From Chondrus crispus (Eukaryota; Rhodophyta; Florideophyceae; Gigartinales; Gigartinaceae), in contig NW_005179194.1 in NCBI RefSeq assembly GCF_000350225.1, positions 58,263-122,262 on the forward strand: DNA of 64,000 nt, given 5' to 3'. Of this stretch, positions 12,601 through 23,402 are shown piece by piece (positions within the stretch are counted from its first letter, which is position 1; every line of letters starts with the position of its first letter). The notes beneath the pieces were generated by a model. The model was not told the origin of the DNA, ran no database searches, and saw only the letters and a program-made list of their open reading frames with translations. The translations under genes were made by a program, and so were the position numbers.

Positions 12601-12989
12601 CCTACACCGTATTGCGTAACGGCACCTGTACCGAGGAGATGTCGTAACGACTATGGGCGCCGGTGCACTACAGTACTGTACTCGAGGTACTGTAAGGCTC
12701 GTTCGCCACGCAACATTGAACAGATCCGAAAAATGACAGCAGCGTCATAACGTTTGCCACGTGGTTGCCGATTCCACGCGTACAGCATTTTTCCGAAGAT
12801 AGGACACGTTTCCTCATAATACACAGCCCCCTTCTCTGCTTGAGCTTCCCGACTCAACACGGGTGGCGGTTACGAAATTAGTACTTGTAGCGGCAGCGGC
12901 ACCCTCTTCAAGAGATCACCCGTCAGCAGCACCATGGACATCGTTTCGTAGCCAGGAGCCCGACGGCGTCACCCACACGTTCTCACGTC
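12601..12989. other. Short stretch between LTR A and the D accessory relic
   Basis: No ORF of note. It contains a CTACAGTACTGTACTCGAGG-type imperfect palindrome (about 12,669-12,690) reminiscent of the palindrome in the LTRs of B, C and the solo LTR, so it may be LTR debris of the element that carried the neighbouring relic. Confidence 0.3.
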
Positions 12990-13841
12990 ATGCGTACTCT
13001 GGCGGATGAACTGCAGGACAAGACGAGTCCCGCCGTCGACGTCAACGAACAACCGCCTGTCCCGCCTTGGTACCCCGATACGCGTCTGGAGTTGGTGCAT
13101 GCTACTGCCAGCTTGATGCGCATGACGGAACGTTCGCTGTGTCTCACTAACTGGACATATTCTAGTCGGCCATACAATGATGAAATTCGGGTTTCTCGTG
13201 CGTCATCGCTCGCGAGGGGGTTGATGCAGTAATCGCTCCCTCAACTTCCACCTTACGTTTCAGGTACATTTCCTCCAGCGGGGGTACACGTTCTTCTTCC
13301 GCTGGTATTTGGGGTTTTCGGTTATGCCGCTGCTGATCTGCAGCCCCCTTCCGCGGTCAGGATTGAGCGCGCCGTAGCGCAAGAATGGAAGGCACACGTG
13401 CTCAGCACGTTTATGCGAGAGTTCATTACCGATCATCGTGCGTTCATTCTCTCCGCGGCATGCGTCGAGGCAACGAAATTTAATGCGGAAACATTGCCTC
13501 CCCTCACCCGACGTTCGCAGAATGGGGCGGACGCTAGCCGTTGGACTTTTACGCAAGCCCATGCGTGGGTAGTTCGTGCCGTGTCTGCGGACGTTACAGC
13601 TCGTAAATCCCGAAAGGACTTCGCGACTGGTGACCGTTCCCTGTACGCATGTTACAACTCTGTGGCCGATTCGTTCACCTGGGAACCTCACCGTGGCGAG
13701 GAGTCACGTCAGTATCGTCCCGGCCTTGGCTTGAAGCGGGCACACAGTTCCGTCGGCAAGCTTACCGCTGCTCTTCCGCTCGTCGGAGCGTTGTCCGACC
13801 CGCCGCCCGTCGCTTGTGGTGTTACCCGAATTTGGTCCTGA
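12990..13841 (+). pseudogene. aORF-D: relic of the gypsy antisense accessory gene
   Basis: One frame with a single TAA at 13,230-13,232, lacking the N terminus. It aligns along its length with aORF-B. SLMRMTERSLCLTNWTYSSR matches SLMRLHAVGFAHHDWSAYRH; FPPAGVHVLLPLVFGVFGYA matches FPSLGVHPLLPPVLKRFGFA; QEWKAHVLSTFMREF matches REWAWSVCCAFMAEV; ATGDRSLYACYNSVADSF matches TTGVQSSFLAYNAGADVF. The frame runs straight through the position where B has a stop, showing that B's stop is a mutation. Its host element has been disrupted by element A on the left. Function unknown. Confidence 0.6.
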
Positions 13842-14441
13842 GGTCAGACCTTTCGTTGGATGATATGGACCGTCTTCCGAAAGCCGTCAAAACATTCCGG
13901 TGAATATCCTCCGAAACGTGCACAGGAAGGTCAAAGTTATGATAAAATGTTTTAAGGTAATGATATTGTTATTTTTTGGGCCCAAATTTCGTATATTTTG
14001 CAAGCGAGGAGCGTTAGACCGTGCTTCATTGGTTCCTACGCAGCCATTTCTTACAAGATATGTTTGTCGTTCACAAGCAGCAGCTGGATGAGAGGCGGCT
14101 CTGGTTTCGAGCAGTGATTGGGAGAACATATTTCCTGGAGTGCAATAGTTGTAACAGAAACTTCTCTTGTGCATCGATGCAGTAAAGTGCAGTGTCACTT
14201 CGCTGACTTCAAATCAAGCGTTTGCCCCCTTATTTATGGTTTTCACTTTCTCTGACAAGAACAAGCTCACGCTTTCTCGCGCTTGTGCCTTCACGACATC
14301 TCTCGATACCTGTCCCCGTATCCATTCAATTTCCCTTTCCCACTTCGTGCGTCATTATCTGTCTCTTACTGAGACGCAATGACACTGCGACAAAAAAGTC
14401 TGGGAAGAAACCAGGGCGCACTCCCTCCCGTTCTCCAGCTT
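13842..14441. other. No gene seen
   Basis: About 600 bases, AT-rich around 13,930-14,000, without a supported ORF on either strand. It lies downstream of the minus-strand DGQHR gene relic. Confidence 0.4.
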
Positions 14442-15620
14442 CTAAACCCGTTGCCTCACACGACCAGAACAATCGCGCATCCCATCAGAATGGGATACAA
14501 GTCCATGGCGGGGCATCTTGACACGCTTGTCCTGATCAAATCGTTTCGTAGATTCACTAGCTCCGGGCCTGAAGCTATCCATTTGCCTAATTAAAAACTT
14601 ACCAGCCCGCATTCTGTTCATTCCGTTGACCTCAAGTTTTGTTTCCGTGACGATTCCCAGATCTTTCTCATATCTATTCGCAATTGTTCGAATCGTGTCA
14701 TAGAATTCGCTGAACGCGTCATAAAATTCATTCTCATACTCAGTGAAAGCACCTCGCTTCTTTCGTCTATTTTCGACCCTTGGTGAGTTTGCGGCCTCCA
14801 CCTCGCGTGAGAAAACAACGACACATGACATACCAAAAAGAATTCCGGGCCTATCGAGGGTGAGAGTCCCACGGTTCCTAACGCAGGAAATGTCGATAGT
14901 CTTGGTCGTATGGCATAGGCCTTTGATGACGTCGTAATGAATATCGCACACCACAGGTCGGAGTACAAAGTGAGCGTATCTTGAGTACTGCCTAGCCCCC
15001 AGCGGGCTAAGCAATCTGAGCTTCATTAGTGCGCCGGCGACGCCCTCGAAAGTCATCTAAGTACGCTGGTTTAGCACATCCAACCGGTCCTTCATCATGC
15101 GAATGGCAGCCAGAGCTGCATGAATGGAATCTGTAAAGTTCGAGAACCGGATCTTCGACGAAGTGTCGTTGAGTGGAGCACCTATCCCCAATTTTCAAGA
15201 TCTGAAACCGGTCTATCGTCCTTCCTGCACTACAAATTTGCATCGATCCAATCAAACTCCTTTCCCACTCTCGGGTTAGTATCTTTGGCATGAATAATCC
15301 CGGTGACACGATGCTGACCGTCGCAAATGTTTGACTCTTTCATGAGCAAACCTATCCCGTCACCGCCCTTCTCGACCATAGAATAGTCGAAAGTCACGTC
15401 TTCTGGCATAGATATAGAGATCATCCCAGCCGATTTTAGGAGCCTATTCTTGAGAAGGCTTTTTGTGATTGCTCCAAGATGGTTTTGATCAATCTTCCGA
15501 AGAGTTTCCTCCACGATACCTTTGTGAAGTAACAAGGCCCTCACGTGATGTAGCTTGTACTTGATCACATCCACCTCAGGGATATCAGGGCAAACGATTC
15601 TTCGATCTCGATGTCTTCGC
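14442..15620 (-). pseudogene. DGQHR-domain protein (DndB-like) gene, disrupted
   Basis: Two frames on the minus strand. The first (from 15,620 to 15,230) contains ISMPEDVTFDYSMVEKGGDG and then NICDGQHRVTGI, the signature of the DGQHR family, known mostly from bacterial DNA phosphorothioation loci (DndB) and relatives. The second (15,056-14,442) reads GTLTLDRPGILFGM and a charged helical C terminus (TEYENEFYDAFSEFYDTIR). The stretch between them (15,229-15,057) is either an intron or a frameshifted segment. LTR B begins at 15,621 and cuts the gene; 5' coding sequence may resume beyond B near 29,060-29,110, but a clean frame junction could not be found. Function in a eukaryote is unknown. Confidence 0.5.
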
Positions 15621-16198
15621 TGTAGCATAAGCGCGGATCAGAATTAGATTTAGAATTAGATCGCACGCGCGCGATCACACGTGTACCAACAGCGCTACCG
15701 TAGCTGAGCACCGCAGCTCAGCACTGTAACGCGCTACAGTACAGTACGGACTGTACTATAGCCCTGTATGATAGACGCGACGACTTGTATATTAAAACTA
15801 CGGGGAGCCGACGGCGGGGGGGAAGGCAAGCATCGGCTTGGCGAGACCCTCACCGTCGGCTAACCCGGAACGCTTACTCTAACTCGGGCACGCTCTCTCT
15901 GTTCGCGTTTCAGAGTAGAAGGACACGGGTATCGGGCGCGGGCGTGCGCGTGTGAGCTAGGATCGGCCTCCGCCCGTCCGTACTGGAACGTCACCCAGTG
16001 CCGCGCCGGGGCGTCGAGGCGTCGATCCGCTCTACCGCCTACAGTAATGCGTTCGCGACCCGACCGGCTCTACCACCGCTACCGGCCCGTGTCCTTCCTC
16101 ACGCGTTGCTTACTGGTCCTCTCTGTTCTTCTCGCGTTCTACAGGGTCTCTTACGCGGACTGTGCAAACACCCCCGCCATTGGGGTGTTTATGCTACA
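15621..16198 (+). repeat. 5' LTR of element B (578 bp)
   Basis: Starts TGTAGCATAA and ends TTATGCTACA, a perfect 10-bp terminal inverted repeat. A TATA-like run TATATTAAAA is at 15,788-15,797. The last 35 bases form a hairpin, AAACACCCC/GGGGTGTTT (16,166-16,190), ending eight bases before the LTR edge. Nearly identical to 28,476-29,053. Confidence 0.95.
15734..15761. promoter_or_regulatory. Conserved LTR palindrome (promoter-proximal dyad)
   Basis: CTACAGTACAGT, spacer ACGG, then ACTGTACTATAG (one mismatch to a perfect 12-bp dyad). It sits 27 bp upstream of the TATA-like run. The perfect form occurs at 28,589-28,616 and 37,904-37,931, and shortened forms at 54,257-54,278 and 41,820-41,837. 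Position and conservation suggest a binding site for a dimeric regulator; this is inference. Confidence 0.5.
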
Positions 16199-16199
16199 G

Positions 16200-16217
16200 T
16201 GGTCTCCCGACCTAGAA
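16200..16217 (+). promoter_or_regulatory. Primer-binding site of element B
   Basis: TGGTCTCCCGACCTAGAA begins one base after the LTR. Its reverse complement ends in CCA as a tRNA 3' end would. Element A shares 17 of the 18 bases. Confidence 0.7.
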
Positions 16218-16275
16218 GACTCTCAAGATCGAACCGAGAAGACCATCGCTTACCTCGGCGTCCGTACGCGTCGAG

Positions 16276-18842
16276 ATGAGTGGCGAATATCCTACCTCGA
16301 TTCGCTCCGAGCCCGCCGATGTGCGAGAGGCCGCGCTCCGCGTCCGAGTCGCCGACGGCGGCGCTGGTCCTCGAAACCGCGAACCGTCGCCCGACTTCTC
16401 CGAAGGACGCGCTCGCGCGATGTACGATCGCATCGCGGAGTATATCGAGGATGTCCGAACATCCCTTCGCATCGACGTGACGGATCACGTCTCGCGCGCT
16501 GTATGGAAGAGCTGCGCTCCCTGCACGAAGGGAGGTTTGATCGCGTCACCCAATCGTTGGAGAACCTCCGAGCACTAGTCGACCAGCTACAAAGCCGACT
16601 AGCGCTCGTCGAGGATTTGCGTCTCGACTCCCCTGTCGACGACAGGGAAGGCCGTCCCATGAGGCCGGCGTCGTCAAGACGACCCGACGCGCAACCCTTC
16701 CCCTCCGCGGAACAAATGTACACGCTTGCCCATATGACCGCGGAGCTCAACTCGACGCGGCGACGCGCTCGCGAGGTGGAACAGACTTCGACCGTCAGGT
16801 TGCCCGGAGCCCCTACGAGAGGGCCGGGTGCCACTGTTCCCCCGAACGTGTCAGACGCGCAAGAAATACATCCGATTGGTACCGTCACCAGTCGGCACGC
16901 GGATGGAACCAGACCACCGATGGACACGCATGTCGCGTCCGAAACCCAAGCCCTCCCGTATGCCGCCGGAGGCATGTGGGACACGAGACCCGTACCGTAC
17001 GCGGACGACCAGGACCGTGGAAGAGCCGCCCGTGGATCAAGAGAACCGATTCTCTCTTTCGATTCTCGCCGGGGCGGCTACCAGCCGGCGGACCTCACTG
17101 CACATCTCGGTCCGGTCGGTATCCGAACGCTGCCCGTCACCCCTTTCGAGACGTTGGGACCCGCGGCACCCGGGGTTGAGCCCGTCCATACCATGATACA
17201 GGAGTTCAGCGATTTCGCAAACTACCGCATGTATCGGTTGGACAATACGTCGAAGCTCGTTACCTCGGGAGACGCCGTACGGATCGCGAAGTACGTCCAG
17301 CGCCGTCGTGGGATTCGTCCCACGATGCGCAGCTTCGACGGCACTGACGCGATTCAGTTACTACCGTTCCTGAAGGATATACGTATCACCTGCAACGCGC
17401 GACACCTAGCCGAAGGTGTCGCCGTCGGCGTCTTCGCGCATTTTCTTGAACGCGACGCGGAAAGATTGTATACGAGTTACACCATGCGCGGACTACGCGA
17501 TGGCCAGCTTCACGACGACATAAGCTGGCCTGGTCTCGTCAACCAGTTCATCAAACGGTACCTCACGGACGACGTGTTAGGTGAAGCGAATGATACGGTC
17601 GCGACCGCGCGACAGCATCCCCACGAGACGGAGAACGCGTACGCGGATCGATTGGAGTCCGCCGCGTTCCGGTGCACCGCAGTGTTCACCGAAAAAGCAC
17701 TCGCGCATTATTTCGTACGAAGACTAGCCCCGGCGACCCGAGCCGCCGTGGATGAGACGGTGCAACGACTGCCGGGATCGCAGAAGACAGACCTCTCAAG
17801 CATCCGCCGTATAGCGACGGCGGAAGGTACTACATTCCGCGCGCGTCGCGGCCTACCCCTGCCGGATCCGAAACCGGCAGGGAGAGCTGGTCGACCATCG
17901 AGGTCGAACGCGAAAAGTTCACCCACGACAGCACTTCATATTGGAGAAGATGAGTGGCAGGCCGATCCTGTCCTCATCGCGCGAGGCATGGAGCAAGGGG
18001 GAGGTCGACCTCCCACGCCGACGTCAACGCGGTCGACCGGAAGCTTCGCCACCACGTTCGCGCATACTCCGCGCTTGCCAAGTGGTATGGACCACAAGGT
18101 GCAGGAGCTCGACATTTCGCGTCAAGGAGGGGATCGCATATCGGCAAGCGTCCCCAAGTTAACCGAAGAAGAGACGCGTCACGCGGCATCTTTCGCATCC
18201 ACAGACGGTAGCGCGTACGTCTGTTGGCTATGCCGTACGTACGGACATGCCATGTAAGCGTGTCCATTCCTGTCGCCCGAGCAACGGATGTTCACCGCGT
18301 ACAGGAATTCCTGTGTAATTAATTACAAGTACCGGATGGAGACGCGTCCTGGGATGCGCAACCTCCTCCAGCAATCGGTTCGCGAGGACCGATTTCCGCG
18401 TCAAGGGTACCCGAGTCGAGCGGGTGCCGGCGCCCGCTTCGCCCCTCGCGGTGGCGGGTACCGTCGTAACGAACTCGACCAACGCGACTTCCGCCAGGCG
18501 GACACGCGATATCCGCGTCAAGACGGAAGGGGAGACCGGGACCGTTCCCGATTCCCGCCGGGGGTACAGAACGCGATAATGTACCTCCAGGACTGGGCAG
18601 AGGATACGCATGCCCTGCCCAGGGGGGCACGCGAAGGAGATCCGGCACCCGCGGCCCCGCAAATTCTACAACGTCCGGACGTTGTGAATCAAGGCCTCGA
18701 AGTATCCGAATACTTCGACAATGCCGCCAGACCGAGATGGACCACGCCGGCGCCCCCACTCGTCGAGGGACGCGGAGAAGCGCCAGCTATCGGTAGCAAC
18801 GCGCTTAGCTCCGATAGCTCTGGTAGCTCAAAAAACGCGTAA
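16276..18842 (+). pseudogene. Element B: gag
   Basis: Likely start is ATG at 16,276 (MSGEYPTSIRSEP). After a frameshift near 16,500 the frame continues to 18,842. It holds a coiled-coil segment (SLENLRALVDQLQSRLALVE), a long linker, and the retrotransposon Gag domain (RPTMRSFDGTDAIQLLPFLK through LVNQFIKRYLTDD). A zinc knuckle CWLCRTYGHAM-stop-AC follows. The TAA at 18,255-18,257 falls inside the knuckle between His and the last Cys; the downstream Arg/Gly-rich tail is still open in the same frame. Gag forms the particle and binds RNA through the knuckle and basic tail. Confidence 0.75.
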
Positions 18843-19009
18843 AGACGGTTACGTTCGCGCGGTCGCGTAAGCCGTCTTGTCCATATCCCATCGACCCGTC
18901 ACCGCGAGCCCGACAAGGGCATGGGGGATATTTACCGATAATATTCCCCACGTCCCCACGCGAAGACGCCGAGACTCGCGCGAGTCCGACGCAGGAGATA
19001 AGGGACGTC

Positions 19010-20126
19010 GTGGCTTCCGTATGCCCGACGCCCGAGAAGAAATCCCCCGGAACCCTCGTGAGCCCAGAGCCACAGGAGGAACGCGAAACGCGCAGGAACG
19101 CGACTTATCGCGTGGACGTAGATAAACGACAGACGTCCCGCGACCAAGAAAGAAGGACGCGTAAACGCGGAAGGAGCCGGCGACGACGCCCTAAGCGAAA
19201 CGACGTCGCTAATCGGTCCGCGCCGAAGGTTGTCAACGGCGTCATCTGCTTGATGACGTCGAAGATATATAATGTCCTCGGCTCGATAGCCACGAAGGAC
19301 AACGCGTTCAAGCCCCACACTATCGCGGTTGATACGTGTTCGGGATACAATCTGGTGAGGAAGGCTGACCTTCCTCCCGACTGAACGCGTTACGTGATAC
19401 GAGACGCGCCTCTGCCACCTGCTGGCAGGCGCGAATAGCAACCCGCTCAAGCTTAGCGCGGTTGTCCGGCTGACCGTCCGGCTGCGGAACACGACGTTCC
19501 GGGTTCCGTTTGTCGTGGCGAACCAGCTCGCGGTTCCCGTCCTCCTTGGGACCGCGTTCATTGACGCGCACGTGCGTCGTATCGATGTCGACGCGCAGAA
19601 GCTCGACCTCCGTAAAGGTGGCTCCATTGCCATTTTCGATGGGAGGGGGGAGCCGTCTCCCCCGACCAGACGACAAGGCCGTCAGACGAGTCGAGCTGAC
19701 GTACGCGAAGAAGCCCCGCAGGCGATCCGTAATACCCGCTGGGTTACCATCCCCGCGATGTCACAAGCTGTCGTACGCGTAACGACCGCGGGGAGGGGGC
19801 TCGTCTTCTTGGAACCCAAGCAGTCGCTTCAGCACCGCCACGGGGTGAGGTTGACCAACAGCGTGGCCGAGGTCCTACCGCACCAGACCTTCGAGGCCGT
19901 CGTTGCGAATTTTTCGCGTTGCGCGAGGCGGCTACCAAAGCACACCGTCGTTGGCTACGCGAAACGAAACCCCCTCGCGATCCTAACGCCCGAGCGCCGG
20001 GTCGCGGAGGAGATCGCGCACGCGTTGCACCTTACCGACTTGGACCACCAAGTCGGTGAGGTAGGAGCTGGCCGACCAAGCTCCGCCGAGGTGGCGATCG
20101 CGAACGCGGAGGTAAGATCCGCATAG
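19010..20126 (+). pseudogene. Element B: aspartic protease and linker to RT
   Basis: A frame ending at 19,384 is strongly basic and finishes with HTIAVDTCSGYNLVRKADLP, an aspartic-protease active site with DTCSG instead of the usual DTGA/DSGA. After a frameshift near 19,420 the strand continues with RNTTFRVPFVVANQLAVPVL and LGTAFIDAHVRRIDV, the protease C-terminal half, and then a linker to 20,126 that parallels the A element (PKHTVVGYAKRNPLA). The processing role is by family; this copy is split across frames. Confidence 0.65.
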
Positions 20127-21184
20127 TGCCCCCGCCGACGGAGGGTACTGTACGCGTACCAGATAAGGATCCCAAAAATCCCGCAAAGGATTGGGAAAAG
20201 GGAATGGATTTGTCATACATCACCGATGACAAGTTACCCGTACAAGTCCTCGAGATGCTACGCAAGCACTCGGGCTTGTGGGACAGTACGCTCGCAACGA
20301 TCCGAGCGACGGAACACCGTATCCCCCTCGAGCCAGGCACGAAGCCCATCCGCTCGATGCCCTATCGAAAAGGGCCCGCGATGCGCGAAATGGTCGCAAA
20401 AGAGGTCCACAAGATGCTGAATGCGGGAGTCATCGAACCCGCCAGCACCTATTGGGCCTCCCCGGTAGTCTTAGTTCCGAAGAAGGACGGAGCCCTTCTG
20501 TTCTGTGTGGACTACCGGCGCGTGAACGCTAAGACGCTAGCGGATTCGTATCCGCTGCCGCGTATGGACGATTGTATAGATTCGCTTGGCGACGCGGCAG
20601 TCTTCACGACGTTAGACTGCAGCTCCGGCTACTGGCAAATACCAGTCGCTCTGGAGGATCGCGACAAGACGACGTTCACCACGCACATGCGGACTTTCCG
20701 CCATCTACGGATGCCGTTTGGGCTGAAAGGGGCACCGGCCACCTTTCAGCGCGCGCTCGACATCATCCTCTCAGCCGTCCGTTGGCAGATCTGCCTCGTC
20801 TATTTGGATGATGTCATCGTCTTTTCGCGCACGCAAGAGGAGCACGCGAAACACCTCGACACTGTCTTGAGCCTATTGGGGAGCGCCGGCATCTCCCTCA
20901 AGCTTAAGAAGTGTAGCTTCTTTCAGCCCAAGGTCCATTACCTGGGGCACGTTATATCCCCAGGTAAGCTCAGCGTCGCGGAGACCGCAGCCGACGCGTT
21001 CGGGACGTTCACGTTCCCGGGGACGCTGACGCAGGTGCGCTCGTTCCTCAGGGCGTGCAACGTCTACCGCCGCTTCGTCAAGGGATTCACGAAAATGACG
21101 CGTCCGCTGACGGATATGACCCCGACTTCGACAATCCCACCGCGTTGCAACTACACGCGTTCGAGGAGCTCAAGTCGCGGATGA
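20126..21184 (+). CDS. Element B: reverse transcriptase
   Basis: A frame of 352 codons with GVIEPASTYWASPVVLVPKK, LFCVDYRRVNAK, RMPFGLKGAPATFQRA and the VYLDDVIVFS active site, then VHYLGHVISPGK. All RT blocks are present. It parts from RNase H by a frameshift near 21,120, just after FTKMTRPLTDM, beyond the polymerase domain. The protein would be made as part of a Gag-Pol precursor; the ATG at the frame start is probably not used independently. Confidence 0.85.
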   Translation: MPPPTEGTVRVPDKDPKNPAKDWEKGMDLSYITDDKLPVQVLEMLRKHSGLWDSTLATIRATEHRIPLEPGTKPIRSMPYRKGPAMREMVAKEVHKMLNAGVIEPASTYWASPVVLVPKKDGALLFCVDYRRVNAKTLADSYPLPRMDDCIDSLGDAAVFTTLDCSSGYWQIPVALEDRDKTTFTTHMRTFRHLRMPFGLKGAPATFQRALDIILSAVRWQICLVYLDDVIVFSRTQEEHAKHLDTVLSLLGSAGISLKLKKCSFFQPKVHYLGHVISPGKLSVAETAADAFGTFTFPGTLTQVRSFLRACNVYRRFVKGFTKMTRPLTDMTPTSTIPPRCNYTRSRSSSRG

Positions 21185-21974
21185 TCGCCCCACCTATACT
21201 CTCGCTTCCGCGGTATGGACGACCGTACATGATAGATACGGACGCGAGCGCGTATCAGGTTAGCTGCACGCTGTTGCAGGAGCACGAAGGGTCCAACGAC
21301 TGGCGCCCGTCGGCTACTGGTCCTACTCGCTGAACGACAGCGAGAGGAACTACAGCGCGACTAAACGCGAGTGTTTCGCCGTAGTGTGGGCCGTCCGCAC
21401 ACTACGGCCGTACGTAGAAGGCACCAAGTTCACCGTCCGTACGGATCACGACGCGTTAAGGTGGCAAATGTCCCTCACCGAAAGTTCCGGAAGACTCACG
21501 CGTTGGCGGCTACGTCTGGATGAATACGACTTCACCATTCAGTACCGCCCCGGACGCGTGCCTCAGGTTCCGGACGCGTTATCGGGTCTCATCTCGCGGA
21601 GGGTCGCCGACGACCCTCGACCAGTCGTCGAAGTGGATGACGACATTCCCACCTTCGACGCGGGCACTACAGTACGCGACATTTCGGACGAGCTCGTGGA
21701 TCACGTCTGCACCGCGAAGTGTGACCACAAGACTGTCGAGGTGCTCGTCACCACGCGGAAGCAAACCGAGACGCAAAGAAGAACGCGTGCTCGAGCACGC
21801 AACGAGCCGAGCAGCGACGACGAAGACCCGGCTCTAGAAGGACCCCACACGCTGTGGGAGGAGACCGAAGAATTTGACGCGACCGACATCGAACGCGTAG
21901 AAGGCACCGAAGCCGACGCGTCTGACACCCAGGTCGCCCCACCGCAGGACGACCTGCCTGGCAAGACAGTCTGA
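21121..21974 (+). pseudogene. Element B: RNase H and acidic linker
   Basis: The first part (to 21,333) carries RPYMIDTDASAYQVSCTLLQ with the first catalytic Asp. After a frameshift near 21,325 the next frame gives the ERNYSATKRECFAVVWAVRT block, FTVRTDHDALRWQM, and VPDALSGL where ADALSRL is usual. A long acidic linker to 21,974 follows before integrase. RNase H removes the RNA strand during cDNA synthesis. Two frame changes make this copy defective. Confidence 0.75.
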
Positions 21975-22011
21975 GTCCAAGGACTCCACGTTCTTCGAGG
22001 ACCCCCAAGGG

Positions 22012-23391
22012 GTGCTGAAGCGCATACACCCCTTCGACCCTGACATCGTACAGGTGGTGGTGCCTCGGACCTTACGCGCTCGCTTGCTGCGGCTCTGCCA
22101 CAACCGGGCCATCGCAGGACACCCGGGGCAGAACCGCATGTACCACGCGCTCCGTCGCGAATATTATTGGCCACACCTGGCGGCGGACGTCACGTCTACC
22201 GTGCGAGGGTGCCGGACCTGCGCGATGAATCGCGTTAAGCTACGGAAACATCTCAACTGATTGAGATTGTTCCCCGCAACGCGTCCGCTGGAGAGTCTCG
22301 CGATAGACATCCTGGGACCACTCCCGAAAACCAAGGCAAGGAAACGATTCCTCCTGGTCATAACGGACCGCTTCACGAAGCTCACACAAGTCGTCGCGCT
22401 TCGAACCATTACCGCGTATACGGTCGCGATCGCGTTCTGCGACGCGTGGGTCTTCAAGTATGGCGTGCCGCGTTCGCTACTATCAGACAACGGTCTGCAA
22501 TTTAACGCGAAGTTCTTCCAGAGTGTGTGCCGCGTCCTGGGGATAACGAACATGTGCACCTCCGCGTACCATCCCCAGACGAATGGGCAGGTTGAACGTT
22601 ACAACCGCACGATCGCGTCGATGCTTCGTAACTACGTGAACGAACATCAGGATGACTGGGACGTGTACGTGGGACCGTTGACTTACGCGTACAACTCCCA
22701 CGTACACCGAACCACGCGTACGACACCTTTCGAACTCGTTCTTAGCAGACCCCCGCCGGAGTTCTCTCTCCGCAGAGCCGACGGGGACGATCTCCCTCCC
22801 AATAGGGGGACGCAGTGGGCAGAGTTCCTCAAGACCCTCGACGCGACAACACAGAAGGCCTACGGAAGCCTGCGTCGTACGCAGGCCCATTACAAACGCG
22901 ACTTCGATAAACGCGTTCGAAGGATCAACGCGTGCCTCAAGCCCGGCGACTACGCGTATCTCAACCCCACCGATGGGGCCAAGACGTCGAACAAGCTCGC
23001 ATCACTGGCTGTTGGACCATACCGCATCTTGGCCAACGACCGACGCACGATCACGATCGATCGTGATGGAGTGACGGAGCGCATCTCCACAGACCGCTGC
23101 GTGTACGCGCCGCCCCCTGCAAACGCGCCACGCGCAAGTACTACGACCCCGGGTGACCTTGCTGACAAGGTCACCGAGGGCACGCAGTACGCCGTCGAAC
23201 GGCTACTGAAACATCGCGTGATTGAGGATGGAACTATCGAGTTTCTCTTGAAATGGGCGGATTACGACACGCCCACCTGGACCGCGAGAACCCACATGCC
23301 GGAGGAGCTAGTGTCGCGCTACGCCCAGCGACTCCGGACACGTACAGGGAGGGACCTCTTCTCGGAAGTGAACGCGGACGTCCACTCTTAA
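22012..23391 (+). pseudogene. Element B: integrase with chromodomain-like tail
   Basis: The HHCC finger (LCHNRAIAGHPG to CRTCAMN) is followed by TGA at 22,258-22,260; the same frame then continues through a full D-D-E core (LAIDILGPLPKT, SDNGLQF, HPQTNGQVERYNRT). The C-terminal end YAVERLLKHRVIEDGTIEFL then LKWADYDTPTWTA is a divergent chromodomain. Apart from that stop the enzyme looks intact. The stop codon of pol is at 23,389, immediately before a G-rich tract that resembles a polypurine primer. Confidence 0.85.
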
Positions 23392-23402
23392 GGAGGGGGC
23401 CC
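23367..23402 (+). repeat. Integrase-end/polypurine block, copy 1
   Basis: GTGAACGCGGACGTCCACTC, then TTAAGGAGGGGGCCC. The first 20 bases recur with one mismatch at 28,441-28,460, again followed by a G-rich tract and, at that copy, by the 3' LTR. The two copies bracket the 5-kb accessory region. Confidence 0.8.

Noticed and set aside
13887..14198. Minus-strand 103-codon ORF
   Set aside because: AT-rich, no motif, and no support from composition.
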